Source: Bacteroidota bacterium (GTDB lineage Bacteria; Bacteroidota; Bacteroidia; Chitinophagales; Chitinophagaceae). Taken from it: DNA of 64,000 nucleotides. Every line of letters begins with the position of its first letter. Position 1 is the first letter of the stretch. The stretch is taken from the NCBI GenBank assembly GCA_023423405.1, contig JAFAFR010000098.1:1-64000 (forward strand), written 5' to 3'. The notes under the pieces were generated by a model. The model was not told the origin of the DNA. It was given only the letters and a program-made list of their open reading frames with translations, and searched no databases. The position numbers and the translations under genes were made by a program. Shown one piece after another: positions 16,550 through 26,535 of this stretch.

Positions 16550-18619
16550 ATGAAAAAGTGGTGGATGGGCATTTGTGTGCTGGTTGCTCTGGAGGCGCCG
16601 GCACAGACAAGGTGGACGGGTGCGGGTGGCAGCGGGATCTGGGACGATCCGCTCAATTGGGAGCATGCCATCCTGCCATCGTCAGCGGATGAAGTGCTGT
16701 TGGATAACAGTTTGCTGAATACAGGTTATGAAGTACGCCTGCCGGACCGCTCGGTTATTGTCAGGAAGCTGCAGGTGCTGCCGGCTGCCGGAAAACGGAT
16801 CGAACTGATACTGCCTGAAACCAATACGGTTGCCAGTCCTGCCGGCTCGATCCTGCCCCGGGCGTTTGAAATTACCGGTAATGGCTATGCGCTTGTTATC
16901 GGGGAAGGCGGTGCATTCGTCAACGCTTCCGGGGCAGCGTCCGGTTACTCCCTGCGGTTGGGCGATTCCATGGAAATAAGAAATGGTGGAAAATATGTGC
17001 ACCGGAGCCGCACCGGACATGCAGAACTGGTGGAGCTGTTGAGCAGGGCGCCCGGCACGGAAACAGGTGTGTTCCGTTTTGAGAACCCCGATGCGGCATC
17101 GGTCCTTTCTTTGAGTGGGCGGGTGTACGGGCAGTTGGAATTATCCGCAGCTTACACTGACGAAAAACAGGTGAGCTATACCGCCGCCGGTACCAACCCG
17201 GTGAGGATTCGGGGTGATTTTATACTGGAAGAAGGAGTGAGTTGCGCCCTGAATTTTTCCGATACTTTTCATATCAATGGCCGGTTCATTGGCCGCGATG
17301 CGCGGTTGAATATGGCAAGCTCCGGCCGCTCCTGCGTATTTAAATTAGGCGGAGATCTGCTCGCGCGCAATACCCGGATCAATGCATCTAACCCTGTGGG
17401 AGCCTACGGCGAGTTGTTGCTCGCAGGTGCTGCCTTGCAATTGGTGGAAGTCAACGAATGGCTGGGCGATAGCATCCGTCTCTGCTTCGACAATGAAAAA
17501 GGATACTATCTCAGGGACAGCCTGCGCCTCAAACATTGGTTATTGTGGCGGAAGGGCACGATGCGGGGCACCGCTGCTGCCTTGCTCTGGTTTGGCCCGG
17601 CTGCGCACTGGACCTCCGACAGCCTCGCCGCATCCGCATATACGGAAACAGCCATTCTTAAAAATAACTGGCAGGGCGAATACCTCCGTTTTCCACTTGG
17701 CAGCGGCGCTGTTTCGCATTGGTTGTCGATCCGCGGAGGCGCGGGCGATCCGCAGGTTACCTATAGGAGAGAGGATGCAGCCCTGCTGGGAGAGCAGTTG
17801 GGAGTGGGCCTCGATCACCTGTCGCGGGTCGAATACTGGACGCTGTCGGGCGTTTCGGGCTCTTCCCTGCAACTGGAGCTGTCGGTCAGCAACCATCACA
17901 GTGGTGGTATTACCGATCTTTCAGCGTTGCGGGTGGCCCTACTCCGGAACGGCGTTTGGCAGGATGCAGGCAATGCGGGTACCACGGGCAATGCGGAAAG
18001 AGGCAGTATCAACAGCGTTGTCATCAATGGATGGGACCCGCAGGAATATCCGGTATCGCTGGCCAGTAGCGTGCCGGCAGGAAATCCCCTGCCCGTGCGG
18101 ATCAGTTACCAGCGAATGGAAAAGCAGCGGTTGGGTTGGGACTGCGTATGGCAGTTGGAGGACCCGCAGGAAGGGCAGCAGGCAAGGATTATGTATTCTC
18201 CCGATGGATACCGGTACAAAGCGGGCCCTGCACTTTCCATTCATCCGGATAAGCGTTGGTACCGGCAGGCGCTTCCCGGAGAATGGGAGAAAGGTTTTTG
18301 CAGGATAGAACTGACCAGCCGGAATGGAAACCTAACCATGGGAACTGCGATGAGATTCGGTGCAACTGAAATACCGGATCGTATCCGGGTAGTTAAGTGG
18401 AGCGGCAACTATATAAATATATACAGTCGCCGCCGCGAAAAAATAAAATTACAGGTATGGGACAACAAGGGGGCTTTGTGCAGCCAGTCAGAAGCGCAGT
18501 TAAACACAGGCTACAACCAGGTGCCTGTAAACGGCAGCCATCTTACTACGGGCGTTTATTCGGTGCTCATACAATCCGAAGACGGGTACCATGTTGCCAG
18601 CAGGTTATTCCTGCAATAG
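16550..18619 (+). CDS. Secreted protein with T9SS-type C-terminal sorting domain
   Basis: 689 residues. Signal peptide MKKWWMGICVLVALEAPAQ; the mature protein opens with WTGAGGSGIWDDPLNWE, a start often seen in Bacteroidota surface proteins built from beta repeats. The middle is beta-rich without a domain I can name. The last 75 residues (around VVKWSGNYINIYS, KLQVWDNKGALC, LTTGVYSVLIQ and the hydrophobic end SRLFLQ) match the Por/type IX secretion sorting domain, which is cut off after export. So the protein is probably released or tethered at the surface; function unknown. Its stop overlaps the convergent DUF4954 gene by 15 bp. Confidence 0.82.
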   Translation: MKKWWMGICVLVALEAPAQTRWTGAGGSGIWDDPLNWEHAILPSSADEVLLDNSLLNTGYEVRLPDRSVIVRKLQVLPAAGKRIELILPETNTVASPAGSILPRAFEITGNGYALVIGEGGAFVNASGAASGYSLRLGDSMEIRNGGKYVHRSRTGHAELVELLSRAPGTETGVFRFENPDAASVLSLSGRVYGQLELSAAYTDEKQVSYTAAGTNPVRIRGDFILEEGVSCALNFSDTFHINGRFIGRDARLNMASSGRSCVFKLGGDLLARNTRINASNPVGAYGELLLAGAALQLVEVNEWLGDSIRLCFDNEKGYYLRDSLRLKHWLLWRKGTMRGTAAALLWFGPAAHWTSDSLAASAYTETAILKNNWQGEYLRFPLGSGAVSHWLSIRGGAGDPQVTYRREDAALLGEQLGVGLDHLSRVEYWTLSGVSGSSLQLELSVSNHHSGGITDLSALRVALLRNGVWQDAGNAGTTGNAERGSINSVVINGWDPQEYPVSLASSVPAGNPLPVRISYQRMEKQRLGWDCVWQLEDPQEGQQARIMYSPDGYRYKAGPALSIHPDKRWYRQALPGEWEKGFCRIELTSRNGNLTMGTAMRFGATEIPDRIRVVKWSGNYINIYSRRREKIKLQVWDNKGALCSQSEAQLNTGYNQVPVNGSHLTTGVYSVLIQSEDGYHVASRLFLQ

Positions 18620-20797
18620 TTTTGTTATCTCTTTTTTATAAGACCGGAAGGCAGCCTGCTCGTTCCGGATAAAGCTGTTGTCGTCCAGGCTTCCTATGAC
18701 GGCGTCCATTTCGGCAACCGAGCCATACACCATTTGCCGGAACGGGTTGCGATAGTCCTTTTGCCTTGTTTCAAGGATCCTGCCGGCAAGTTCTTCCCGG
18801 AAAAGGATGCTCTCTTCCAACAGGGACCTGACGGCTTTTCGGTTGCCGGCAAGATGGATGCCAAAGACCTGGTAGTAAACCGCCAGGGCCTGTTCCAGTT
18901 TCTGCTGGCTGTATTGGGCTGATTGTTCGCGGTAGAACCCGTGGATGTCTTCCCAGCTTTTGATGCTTCCTTTCTTTACCCGCTGAAGCATTTCTTTTGT
19001 TGCCGGAAGCGTAATTAGCTGTCCGCCTATATTTACCCAACCTGCTACTTTGTCTGCGGCAGGCAAGGATTGAATGCTGCGGTCGAGGCTGGTTTTACGG
19101 CTTCGGTGGAACTGCAGGATTTCACGCGCAGCATAATAAGTCAGCAGCTTGCGATACCAACGGTAACCCATAGCCGCTTTCAGGAGGATGGTGGGACGAT
19201 GGCTGTTCTCAAAACCTTCCAAAACAATTTCCAGGTCCCTGACCGCGGCTTCGCCCTGCAGCAGGAGCTCAGCGCCCTTAACCCGCGCCTGTCTTTCACT
19301 GCATTCTTTCTGCTGTTGCCTGTACCAGGCTTTGCCGGTAGCCAGTTCCATGATCAACAGGGCCTGCTGCATTTCCAGCACCGTATCCGGCGCCAGGTAA
19401 TCGTATTCGATGTGCTGGGTTTTGTCGATCCGGCTGTCGCGGTCAACATATTTCCAGGAATTGCGAGCCAGCGCATACATATTGTATTGAAACCAATAGG
19501 CCGGCATTACCTGCAGCCTGTCTTTGCTTTGATCGATGCTTACCAGCGAGAAAGGCAGGCGGATATCCAGCTCAGCCGGATAGTCTCCCTTGGCCAGGAT
19601 GCAATAGGAAGCAAAACGTGAATTGTGTTTCAGGCTCACACAGAGACCGGGCCAGAAACCACGGCCGGCTACCAGTTCTCCGTCGGCGCTCCGCGAATTG
19701 TGGTTCGACCCGATGGTGGCGCCGGCGGCCATATTGCTTTGCCCCATTACCAGGGCCGCGCAGAGAAAGGAATTGTTGTGGTGTTGCTCGTGTGCGGGAA
19801 AGATCAGCGAGTTCAATACTTCACAGCAGGAAATGGTGGCGTTATTGCCCAGGTAGGAGTTGATCAGCCGCGCGCCGTATTTCAACTGGGAGTGGGAAGC
19901 CATCACAAAACGAACCGCTTTCACGCCGTAAAATACCCGGCAACCTACTCCTATGATGCCATTCACCAGTTCACAACCTTCCCCCACCTGGGTACGTGCT
20001 TCGGGCAGGGAATGGATGGTTACATTTTTGATCTTATTAGCCCCTTTGATATAGGCATCCTGGCCCACTCTCACATCCTTAAGGATACTGCAATTTTTGA
20101 TCACCGTGCGGTCGCCGACCATGCCGTAATAACCGCGCTGTTTGTCGTGGCGATCCTCTGTAAACCGGATGAATTTTTCCTGCAGCCTGCGGTCGTCGCG
20201 GTACCTGCTCCAGAGATAAGCATCTCCGGGCAGCATGCCGTCAAACGGGAGAATGCTTCTGCCGCCATTTTCATTGCAAACCTCCAGCCAGATCCGCACT
20301 TTTTCTTCTTCCCCTTCTTTAAGAATACCATTCCCGAACTTGGAATGGTTGGTTGTGGCCAGTTCATTAATGTTCACCAGCATCACTTCGTTGCCAATGA
20401 TGTAGTGCGACAGATAGTTGACATTATCCACCACCACGTTGTCGCCAAAATCGGAGCTGATGATGGTACTGTTGTAGAGTCCCACGGGCATGCGCAGGTT
20501 GTTGAATTCCATGCAATAGGATTCCAGCTTCCCGATGCGTACCAGGCCGAAGAATTTGCAGTTCTTTACGAGCTCGGGGTTGAAGGCGTCCGACACCAGG
20601 ATCTTGTTCCAGTCGTCGCTCTGGTTGCGGTTCCTGACCAGCACCTCGATTTCGTAAGCGGTTAACTGGCGGTAGTGGATCCCGCTCTTGTTCTGGAAAT
20701 TCCGCAGGTAATATTCGTCTTTTCCCGCCGGCAGGAATGGGTGTGAAATAAAATCATAACCCAATGCCTGAAGCGGGCTTTTCCTGATCAGGTTCAT
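18605..20797 (-). CDS. DUF4954 family protein, left-handed beta-helix
   Basis: 730 residues, cytoplasmic (no signal). The N-terminal half carries hexapeptide-like repeats of a left-handed beta helix, for example NSTIISSDFGDNVVVDNVN, KNCSILKDVRVGQDAYIKG and NSYLGNNATISCCEVLNS, and the segment AAGATIGSNHNSR. The C-terminal 250 residues are helical. The helix resembles sugar-nucleotide acyltransferases and nucleotidyltransferases, but the usual catalytic His motif is not obvious. It lies 37 bp behind glmS on the same strand, so a role in amino-sugar supply is a reasonable guess; no activity is known to me. Its 3' end overlaps the convergent T9SS cargo gene. Confidence 0.85.
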   Translation of the reverse strand: MNLIRKSPLQALGYDFISHPFLPAGKDEYYLRNFQNKSGIHYRQLTAYEIEVLVRNRNQSDDWNKILVSDAFNPELVKNCKFFGLVRIGKLESYCMEFNNLRMPVGLYNSTIISSDFGDNVVVDNVNYLSHYIIGNEVMLVNINELATTNHSKFGNGILKEGEEEKVRIWLEVCNENGGRSILPFDGMLPGDAYLWSRYRDDRRLQEKFIRFTEDRHDKQRGYYGMVGDRTVIKNCSILKDVRVGQDAYIKGANKIKNVTIHSLPEARTQVGEGCELVNGIIGVGCRVFYGVKAVRFVMASHSQLKYGARLINSYLGNNATISCCEVLNSLIFPAHEQHHNNSFLCAALVMGQSNMAAGATIGSNHNSRSADGELVAGRGFWPGLCVSLKHNSRFASYCILAKGDYPAELDIRLPFSLVSIDQSKDRLQVMPAYWFQYNMYALARNSWKYVDRDSRIDKTQHIEYDYLAPDTVLEMQQALLIMELATGKAWYRQQQKECSERQARVKGAELLLQGEAAVRDLEIVLEGFENSHRPTILLKAAMGYRWYRKLLTYYAAREILQFHRSRKTSLDRSIQSLPAADKVAGWVNIGGQLITLPATKEMLQRVKKGSIKSWEDIHGFYREQSAQYSQQKLEQALAVYYQVFGIHLAGNRKAVRSLLEESILFREELAGRILETRQKDYRNPFRQMVYGSVAEMDAVIGSLDDNSFIRNEQAAFRSYKKEITKLLQE

Positions 20798-20834
20798 ATT
20801 AAAATATTGAGATGCTTTTGCTGCATCGAGACAA

Positions 20835-22673
20835 TTATTCTACTGTAACGCTTTTCGCAAGGTTACGAGGCTTGTCCACGTCGCATCCTTTTGCCACCCC
20901 AATATAGTAGGCAAGCAATTGCATAGGGATGGCATTGACCATCGGGGCAATCAGCTCGTCGGCAAAGGGGACGGTGATAAGGTCGTCGGCCAGTGCGTTG
21001 GCTGCATCGTCTCCCTCGCTCACGATGGCAATCACTTTTCCCTTCCTGGCCTTGATCTCCTGCATATTGCTCAGCACTTTTTCGTGGAAGCTGTCCCTCG
21101 TCGCTACAAAGAATACCGGCAGTTTGTCGTCCACCAGGGCAATGGGACCGTGTTTCATTTCCGCTGCGGGGTAACCTTCGGCATGGATATAAGAAATTTC
21201 TTTCAGCTTAAGGGCGCCTTCCAGTGCCACGGGGAAATTATACCCTCTTCCCAGGTACAAAGCATCTGTTGCGTTGGCATATTTTTCCGCCAGCGCCTTG
21301 ATATGATCTTTCTGCTCCAGGGCCAGCGCTACTTTCTCCGGCACTTCGTTGAGCTCGTTGAGCAGGTGCTGGTAACGTTTTTCTGAAATGCTTCCTTTTA
21401 GGGAGGCGATCTTCAGGGCCATCATGGTAAGTACGGCCAGTTGGGCCGTGAAGGCCTTGGTACTGGCCACGCCGATTTCCGGCCCCGCGTGCGTATAGGC
21501 GCCACCGTGAGAAGTGCGGGCGATGGAAGAGCCCACCACGTTAACCACTCCCAATATAATGGCTCCTTTTTCTTTGGCGCTTTCAATGGCCACCAGGGTA
21601 TCGGCTGTTTCACCACTCTGGCTGATGGCAATGATCACATCGCCCTTGCTGACAATGGGATTCCGGTAACGGAACTCCGAAGCATATTCCACTTCCACGG
21701 GTATCCGGGTCAGCTCTTCAAAAATATATTCCGCCACCAGGCCGGCATGCCAACTGGTTCCGCAGGCTACCATAATGATACGGTTGGCCTGGGTAAGCTG
21801 TTCGGCATATTGCTGGATGCCACTCATGGTAATGGTGCCTGCTGCAGCATCGAGCCTGCCACGCAGGCAGTCGAATATGGTATGGGGTTGTTCAAAGATC
21901 TCTTTCAGCATGAAATGGTCGTAACCCCCTTTTTCGATGGCGGCCAGCTCCATATCGAGCTTGGTAATAAAAGGAGTGATCTTTTCATTACCAAGGTTCT
22001 TAAGGATCAGCTCATCGGCCTTGATAATGGCAAGCTCGTAGTCGTTGACATACACCACTTCCTTCGTGTATTCGATAATGGGAGAAGCATCGCTGGCCAG
22101 GAAATGTTCGCCCTTGCCAATGCCGATCACCAGGGGCGATCCCTTGCGGGCTGCGATCAGGGTATCGGGGTTTTCTTCATCCAGCAACACGATCACATAA
22201 GCACCTACCACTCTCTTTAATGCAATGCGTACGGCTTCTTCGAGCGGACCTCCATTATTAAGGTGGATGTCTTCAATAAAATTCAGCAGCACTTCCGTAT
22301 CGGTATCGCTGCTGAACTGGTAGCCTTTTTTGATCAGCTCCTGTTTGATCTGTGCATAGTTCTCAATGATGCCGTTGTGGATCATCGAAATTTTACCACT
22401 CCTGGAAAGATGGGGATGCGCATTGCGGTCGCAGGGCTCTCCATGGGTTGCCCAGCGGGTATGGCCTATTCCGATATGTGCATGGAGGTCTTTTCCAACC
22501 AGCGTTTCTTCGAGGTCGGCCACCTTGCCCTGTTTCTTATGTACTTTCAATCCGTTACCGTTAAGGAGCGCTACCCCTGAGCTGTCGTAACCACGGTATT
22601 CCAACCGTTTCAGCCCTTTGAGAATAACAGGGTATGCCTCACGTTGACCTATATACGCTACAATTCCACACAT
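20835..22673 (-). CDS. glmS: Glutamine--fructose-6-phosphate aminotransferase (isomerizing)
   Basis: 612 residues. It makes glucosamine-6-phosphate from fructose-6-phosphate and glutamine, the entry to UDP-GlcNAc, peptidoglycan and LPS. MCGIVAYIGQREA puts the nucleophilic Cys2 at the mature N-terminus; RLEYRGYDSSGVAL and GHTRWATHGEP follow. Two SIS domains are seen (ACGTSWHAGLVAEY, SQSGETADTLVA, LGRGYNFPVALEGALKLKE). The end KPRNLAKSVTVE is the typical glmS C-terminus. No glmS ribozyme is present upstream; instead a perfect LacI-type palindrome lies 57 bp before the start. DUF4954 follows in the same direction. Confidence 0.98.
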   Translation of the reverse strand: MCGIVAYIGQREAYPVILKGLKRLEYRGYDSSGVALLNGNGLKVHKKQGKVADLEETLVGKDLHAHIGIGHTRWATHGEPCDRNAHPHLSRSGKISMIHNGIIENYAQIKQELIKKGYQFSSDTDTEVLLNFIEDIHLNNGGPLEEAVRIALKRVVGAYVIVLLDEENPDTLIAARKGSPLVIGIGKGEHFLASDASPIIEYTKEVVYVNDYELAIIKADELILKNLGNEKITPFITKLDMELAAIEKGGYDHFMLKEIFEQPHTIFDCLRGRLDAAAGTITMSGIQQYAEQLTQANRIIMVACGTSWHAGLVAEYIFEELTRIPVEVEYASEFRYRNPIVSKGDVIIAISQSGETADTLVAIESAKEKGAIILGVVNVVGSSIARTSHGGAYTHAGPEIGVASTKAFTAQLAVLTMMALKIASLKGSISEKRYQHLLNELNEVPEKVALALEQKDHIKALAEKYANATDALYLGRGYNFPVALEGALKLKEISYIHAEGYPAAEMKHGPIALVDDKLPVFFVATRDSFHEKVLSNMQEIKARKGKVIAIVSEGDDAANALADDLITVPFADELIAPMVNAIPMQLLAYYIGVAKGCDVDKPRNLAKSVTVE

Positions 22674-22712
22674 ATGTTTTGTTTTTTGCCTTGGGTCGGC
22701 CAGGGTTAGCTG

Positions 22713-22745
22713 GCAAGATAGCCATTTTTACGCAAACGTTTGCGT
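22713..22745 (-). promoter_or_regulatory. glmS promoter with LacI/PurR-type operator
   Basis: The perfect 16-bp palindrome ACGCAAACGTTTGCGT (22730-22745) matches the LacI/GalR-family operator pattern and is close to the E. coli PurR box. A TATCTTGC at 22720-22713 on the minus strand is a likely -7 box, and the palindrome covers the place where its -33 element should be. Binding of a regulator would block RNA polymerase. No LacI-family gene lies in the window. Confidence 0.65.
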
Positions 22746-22772
22746 TTGAGGTTCATGGATATAACACCCATT

Positions 22773-25142
22773 CTAGGGTTGTTTCAGCACTTTTTCAAAC
22801 AGCCTGAAGATCCGTTTGTATTCGTCTGTCCAACTGCTGGGCTCCACAAATCCGTGGTCTTCCATTGGGTAGGCTGCCAATTCCCAGTTGTTCTTGCCCA
22901 GCTCTATCAGTCTTTGCTGCAGGCGCACTACATCTTCGAAGTGCACATTCACATCCACCATACCATGACAGATCAGGAGGTGGTCCTGCAGGCCGGCGGC
23001 GTGGTAGATGGGTGAACTGCGCCGGTAGGCCAGGCTGTCTTTCGCCGGCTCGTTGAGGATATTGGCTGTATAACCCTGGTTGTAATGTGCCCAGTCGGTA
23101 ACCGGCCGCAGCGCGGCGCCGGCGGCAAAAACACCCGGACTCGTAAACAACGCCATCAGGGTGATGAAGCCGCCGTAGGAGCCGCCATAGATGCCGATCC
23201 TTTTGGGATCCACACCATATTTATCCACCAGGAATTTTGCGCCGTCGATGTTATCGGTGAGGTCCCTGCCCCCCATAAAGCGATAAATATCCGTGCGCCA
23301 TTGCCGGCCGTAACCCGCGCTGGCGCGGTAATCCATGTCAAGCACGGTATAGCCCTGGTCGGCCAGCAGGTTGTGAAACATGTATTCCCTGAAATAACTG
23401 CTCCACCATTTATGCGCATTCTGCAGGTAGCCGGCACCGTGAACAAATACCACAGCCGGATGCCCCGGGTGCGGATGCTCCGGTACATAAAGGCGGGCCG
23501 GAACCAGGGCGCCATCGCGCGCAGGAACCTGTACGATCTGCGGCTCGCGCCAACGGTAGGCTTTGAATTCGGGCGACATGGCAGCATTGGTCAACTGCAT
23601 GGCCTGGCTGCCCGTTTTGTTTTCCTGCAGGTACAATTCCCAGGGCCGGTTGCTGGAAGAATACAGAATGGCCAGTTGCTTTTCATCGGGTGACATCTCC
23701 ACCTGGTGGGCGCCGGTAAGGCGGGTAAGCTGCACCATATTGCCGCCATTCGCCGGAAGATGGAAGAAATGTTGTTGCGCCGCATCGCCGTAATTGCTGG
23801 TGAGGTAAAATTTCTTTTTATCTGCCGAAAGGCGGGCCGACAATATTTCAAAATTGCCGGCGGTCAATGCCTGCACCTGGCGATTCACCACGTTGATGCG
23901 ATAGAGGTGAGAATAACCGGTTTTTTCAGACTGGAACCAGAAATCGGTTTCATTGATCCATCCGTAGTTGCCACCGCCATAGCTACCGCCAATGCCAGGC
24001 CCGCCGATCCAGGCCGAATCGTGCTGGCGGTCGAGCAGGTGCAGGCTGCCATTTTCATTGAGGCGCAGCAGCCAGCGGTCCTTGTTGTCAGTGGCCCTTA
24101 GGTCAACCACTGCATAGTCCTTCCCCGGCGCCCAGGTAACAGCCGAAAAGTTCACGGAACGAAGCGCCGGCTTCTGTTTTTGTGCGGCATAGCGGGTGGG
24201 ATAGTCTTGCACGTATTCGGGAATGTCGAGCATGCCCGGAATGGTGGAGTCTGCCTTTATGAAATAAACCGTGTCCTGCTGCCGGTCGTAGAGGTACAAC
24301 TCCTGCGAACCCTGTGGCGCACCCACCTTGGTGCGTGCAGGTATTTCCTCGGTAAAACCACTTTGTGTTACGTAGCTGGGCACAATGGTGGAGCGGGCGC
24401 CCGATGCCGCTTTATACAAACGGTAGTGAATGAAACGTCCGCTGCTGCTGATGCCGGTTCCGCCAACAAAGCGGTCGTCGGTATAGAGTGCCCGCAATGT
24501 TTTCGGACTTGCCGCTTCGCGCAGCGAATCGCCTTTTTCTTTTTTTTCCTTCCTGGAACGCAGCACGTCAAAGAGCGCGAGTTGGTCTTCCTTCAGCCAT
24601 TTTTCCTGTTCGCCGGCATTGCTTTTTGCAGGGCTGGGCGCCGCTCCTTTCTGGAAATTGGTCAACTGCTCGGTGGCGCCGCTCCTGATGTCCCAGGCAT
24701 AGAGATTGAAGGCGCGTCTGAAAACAACTTTGCTGTCGCCGAAAGAAAAAACGGGATCCGATTCCGTATCGGTTGTTTGCGTGATGCGTTTTGCCGCGGC
24801 CAGGTTTTTATCGCGGTACCAGATATCGCCTTCTTTCGCATATACATAAGCGGTACGCGACTGGTTGTGGACCAGCTCATCTGCCGCTACTATCTCCCTG
24901 CCCTGTTGCAGGCTTATCTTCCGGGCGCCGCCCTGTTGCCAGTTGTAGAGCGAATCGGAGAGGGCTTTTTCAGGATTCCAGGAAAAATAGAGTTTGCCAT
25001 CGGCCGACCAGAAAGGATTGGAGGGCGAACTGCCGATCCATTTCGGATCGCGCATGATGTATTCTACAGAAAGCGGTGTGGACTGCTGCGCATGCAATGC
25101 AAAAGCCAGGCAGCAGCAAAGGAGCGTACAGGTGTGTTTCAT
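22773..25142 (-). CDS. S9 family prolyl oligopeptidase / DPP-IV-like peptidase
   Basis: 789 residues with a signal peptide (MKHTCTLLCCCLAFALHAQ), so periplasmic or outer-membrane facing. N-terminal beta-propeller with repeated short strands (SADGKLYFSW, SFGDSKVVFRRAF, WAPGKDYAVVDL), then an alpha/beta-hydrolase domain. Catalytic triad as read: Ser655 in GIYGGSYGG, Asp730 in HGMVDVNV, His763 in MEDHG. The family removes X-Pro or other dipeptides from the N-terminus of peptides or cuts after Pro. It starts one base after the mgtE stop, so both are on one transcript. Confidence 0.93.
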   Translation of the reverse strand: MKHTCTLLCCCLAFALHAQQSTPLSVEYIMRDPKWIGSSPSNPFWSADGKLYFSWNPEKALSDSLYNWQQGGARKISLQQGREIVAADELVHNQSRTAYVYAKEGDIWYRDKNLAAAKRITQTTDTESDPVFSFGDSKVVFRRAFNLYAWDIRSGATEQLTNFQKGAAPSPAKSNAGEQEKWLKEDQLALFDVLRSRKEKKEKGDSLREAASPKTLRALYTDDRFVGGTGISSSGRFIHYRLYKAASGARSTIVPSYVTQSGFTEEIPARTKVGAPQGSQELYLYDRQQDTVYFIKADSTIPGMLDIPEYVQDYPTRYAAQKQKPALRSVNFSAVTWAPGKDYAVVDLRATDNKDRWLLRLNENGSLHLLDRQHDSAWIGGPGIGGSYGGGNYGWINETDFWFQSEKTGYSHLYRINVVNRQVQALTAGNFEILSARLSADKKKFYLTSNYGDAAQQHFFHLPANGGNMVQLTRLTGAHQVEMSPDEKQLAILYSSSNRPWELYLQENKTGSQAMQLTNAAMSPEFKAYRWREPQIVQVPARDGALVPARLYVPEHPHPGHPAVVFVHGAGYLQNAHKWWSSYFREYMFHNLLADQGYTVLDMDYRASAGYGRQWRTDIYRFMGGRDLTDNIDGAKFLVDKYGVDPKRIGIYGGSYGGFITLMALFTSPGVFAAGAALRPVTDWAHYNQGYTANILNEPAKDSLAYRRSSPIYHAAGLQDHLLICHGMVDVNVHFEDVVRLQQRLIELGKNNWELAAYPMEDHGFVEPSSWTDEYKRIFRLFEKVLKQP

Positions 25143-25143
25143 A

Positions 25144-26535
25144 TTATAATAAGATTCCCTGCAGGAAAATATAAGCTACCGAAAAATAAATGATAAGTCC
25201 CGTTACATCCACCAGAGTGGCCACAAAGGGCGCGGAAGATACCGCCGGGTCGGCGCCGAGCCTTTTCAGAATAATGGGAAGCATGGAACCGCTCAGTGTT
25301 CCCCAAAGCACCACGCCCACCAGCGAAACGCCCACGGTGACACCTATAAACAGGTAATGCGGACCATAGACCTGCGGAAAGAACTGTGACCATACAATAA
25401 CGCGGAGAAAACCGATCAGTCCCAGTACCGATCCCAGCAACACGCCCGACACAATTTCCCTTCTCAGCACACGCCACCAGTCGGTAATGGAAATTTCGCC
25501 CACGGCCATCGCCTGTATAATAAGCGTACTGGCCTGCGAACCGCTGTTGCCGCCGCTGGAAATGATAAGGGGCACAAAAAGCGCCAGCACCACGGCTTTG
25601 GAAATTTCGTCTTCGAAATAGCCCATGGCCGTTGCCGTTAGCATTTCGCCAAGGAAGAGTACCACCATCCACACGATCCTTTTTTTGAACAGGCGCAGCA
25701 GGGGCATTTCCAGGTAGGGCTCGTCAAGGGCTTCGGTACCACCAATCCGCTGCATGTCTTCACTGAACTCTTCGTTGGCCACCCAAAGCACGTCGTCGAT
25801 GGTAACGATGCCCAGCAGCAGGTTGTGATCGTCCAATACCGGGAGGGCCACGCGGTTGTTCATCTTAAAGATCTGGTTGGCCGATTCCTGGTCGTCGGTT
25901 ACCTTGAGGGCGATGTACCGGTTGTCGATGATATCGCTCACTTTGCGGTCGGGACTTGCCAGGATCACTTCGCGGATCCGCATATCGTCAATGAATTCAC
26001 CCTTGTCGTTCACCACATAGATCACGTCGATCGTTTCACTGTCCTTTCCCGTTTCGCGGATGTGTTCCAGTACTTCGGCCATGGTCCAGTCGGCATTGAC
26101 GGCGATGTAATCGGGCGTCATCAAACGTCCCACGCTGCCTTCGGGGTAACCCAGCAGGCTCAGGGTAATGCGCCGCTCTTCGGGATCGAGGGTCTTCACC
26201 AGCTCTTTCACCACTTCGCTCGGAAGTTCTTCCAGGAAGGCCGTGCGGTCATCGGCAGGGAGTTCGTTGAGCAGCTCCGCTGTTTTGAAAGGAGGCAGTT
26301 CCTGGATGATCTTTTTCTGTTCGGACAAATCCAGGATCTTGAACACGCTGGCGGCCCGGTGCGTGCTCATGTTGCCAACGATCTGACTGGCGTATTCTTC
26401 AAACTCGCTGACCAGCTCAGCCACGTCGCTGATGTTCTGGTTGTTCAGGAATTCGCGGATGCGCAATTTGTCTTCCAGATGGATGATCGATTCAAATTGC
26501 TCGCTGATGGACAGTGCTTCCAGTTCTTCTGCCAT
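25144..26535 (-). CDS. mgtE: Magnesium transporter MgtE
   Basis: 463 residues. N-terminal helical Mg-sensing domain (about 1-130) with AELLNELPADDRTAFLEELPSE, two CBS domains (about 135-255; MTPDYIAVNADWTMAEVLEHI, LPVLDDHNLLLGIVTIDDV), then five membrane helices (about 285-463) with the pore segment around SSGGNSGSQAS. Passive Mg2+ channel gated by cytosolic Mg2+. The start ATG at 26535 is only 4 nt after a TACATTTG box, so no leader for a Mg riboswitch exists. The S9 peptidase gene follows after one base. A SET-domain gene is divergent. Confidence 0.96.
   Translation of the reverse strand: MAEELEALSISEQFESIIHLEDKLRIREFLNNQNISDVAELVSEFEEYASQIVGNMSTHRAASVFKILDLSEQKKIIQELPPFKTAELLNELPADDRTAFLEELPSEVVKELVKTLDPEERRITLSLLGYPEGSVGRLMTPDYIAVNADWTMAEVLEHIRETGKDSETIDVIYVVNDKGEFIDDMRIREVILASPDRKVSDIIDNRYIALKVTDDQESANQIFKMNNRVALPVLDDHNLLLGIVTIDDVLWVANEEFSEDMQRIGGTEALDEPYLEMPLLRLFKKRIVWMVVLFLGEMLTATAMGYFEDEISKAVVLALFVPLIISSGGNSGSQASTLIIQAMAVGEISITDWWRVLRREIVSGVLLGSVLGLIGFLRVIVWSQFFPQVYGPHYLFIGVTVGVSLVGVVLWGTLSGSMLPIILKRLGADPAVSSAPFVATLVDVTGLIIYFSVAYIFLQGILL

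Noticed and set aside
22674..22772. glmS ribozyme
   Set aside because: The 99-bp upstream region is too short and has none of the ribozyme core; only the palindrome and promoter are seen.
24180..25193. 337-codon plus-strand frame opposite the S9 peptidase
   Set aside because: Antisense shadow with low-complexity composition and no promoter.
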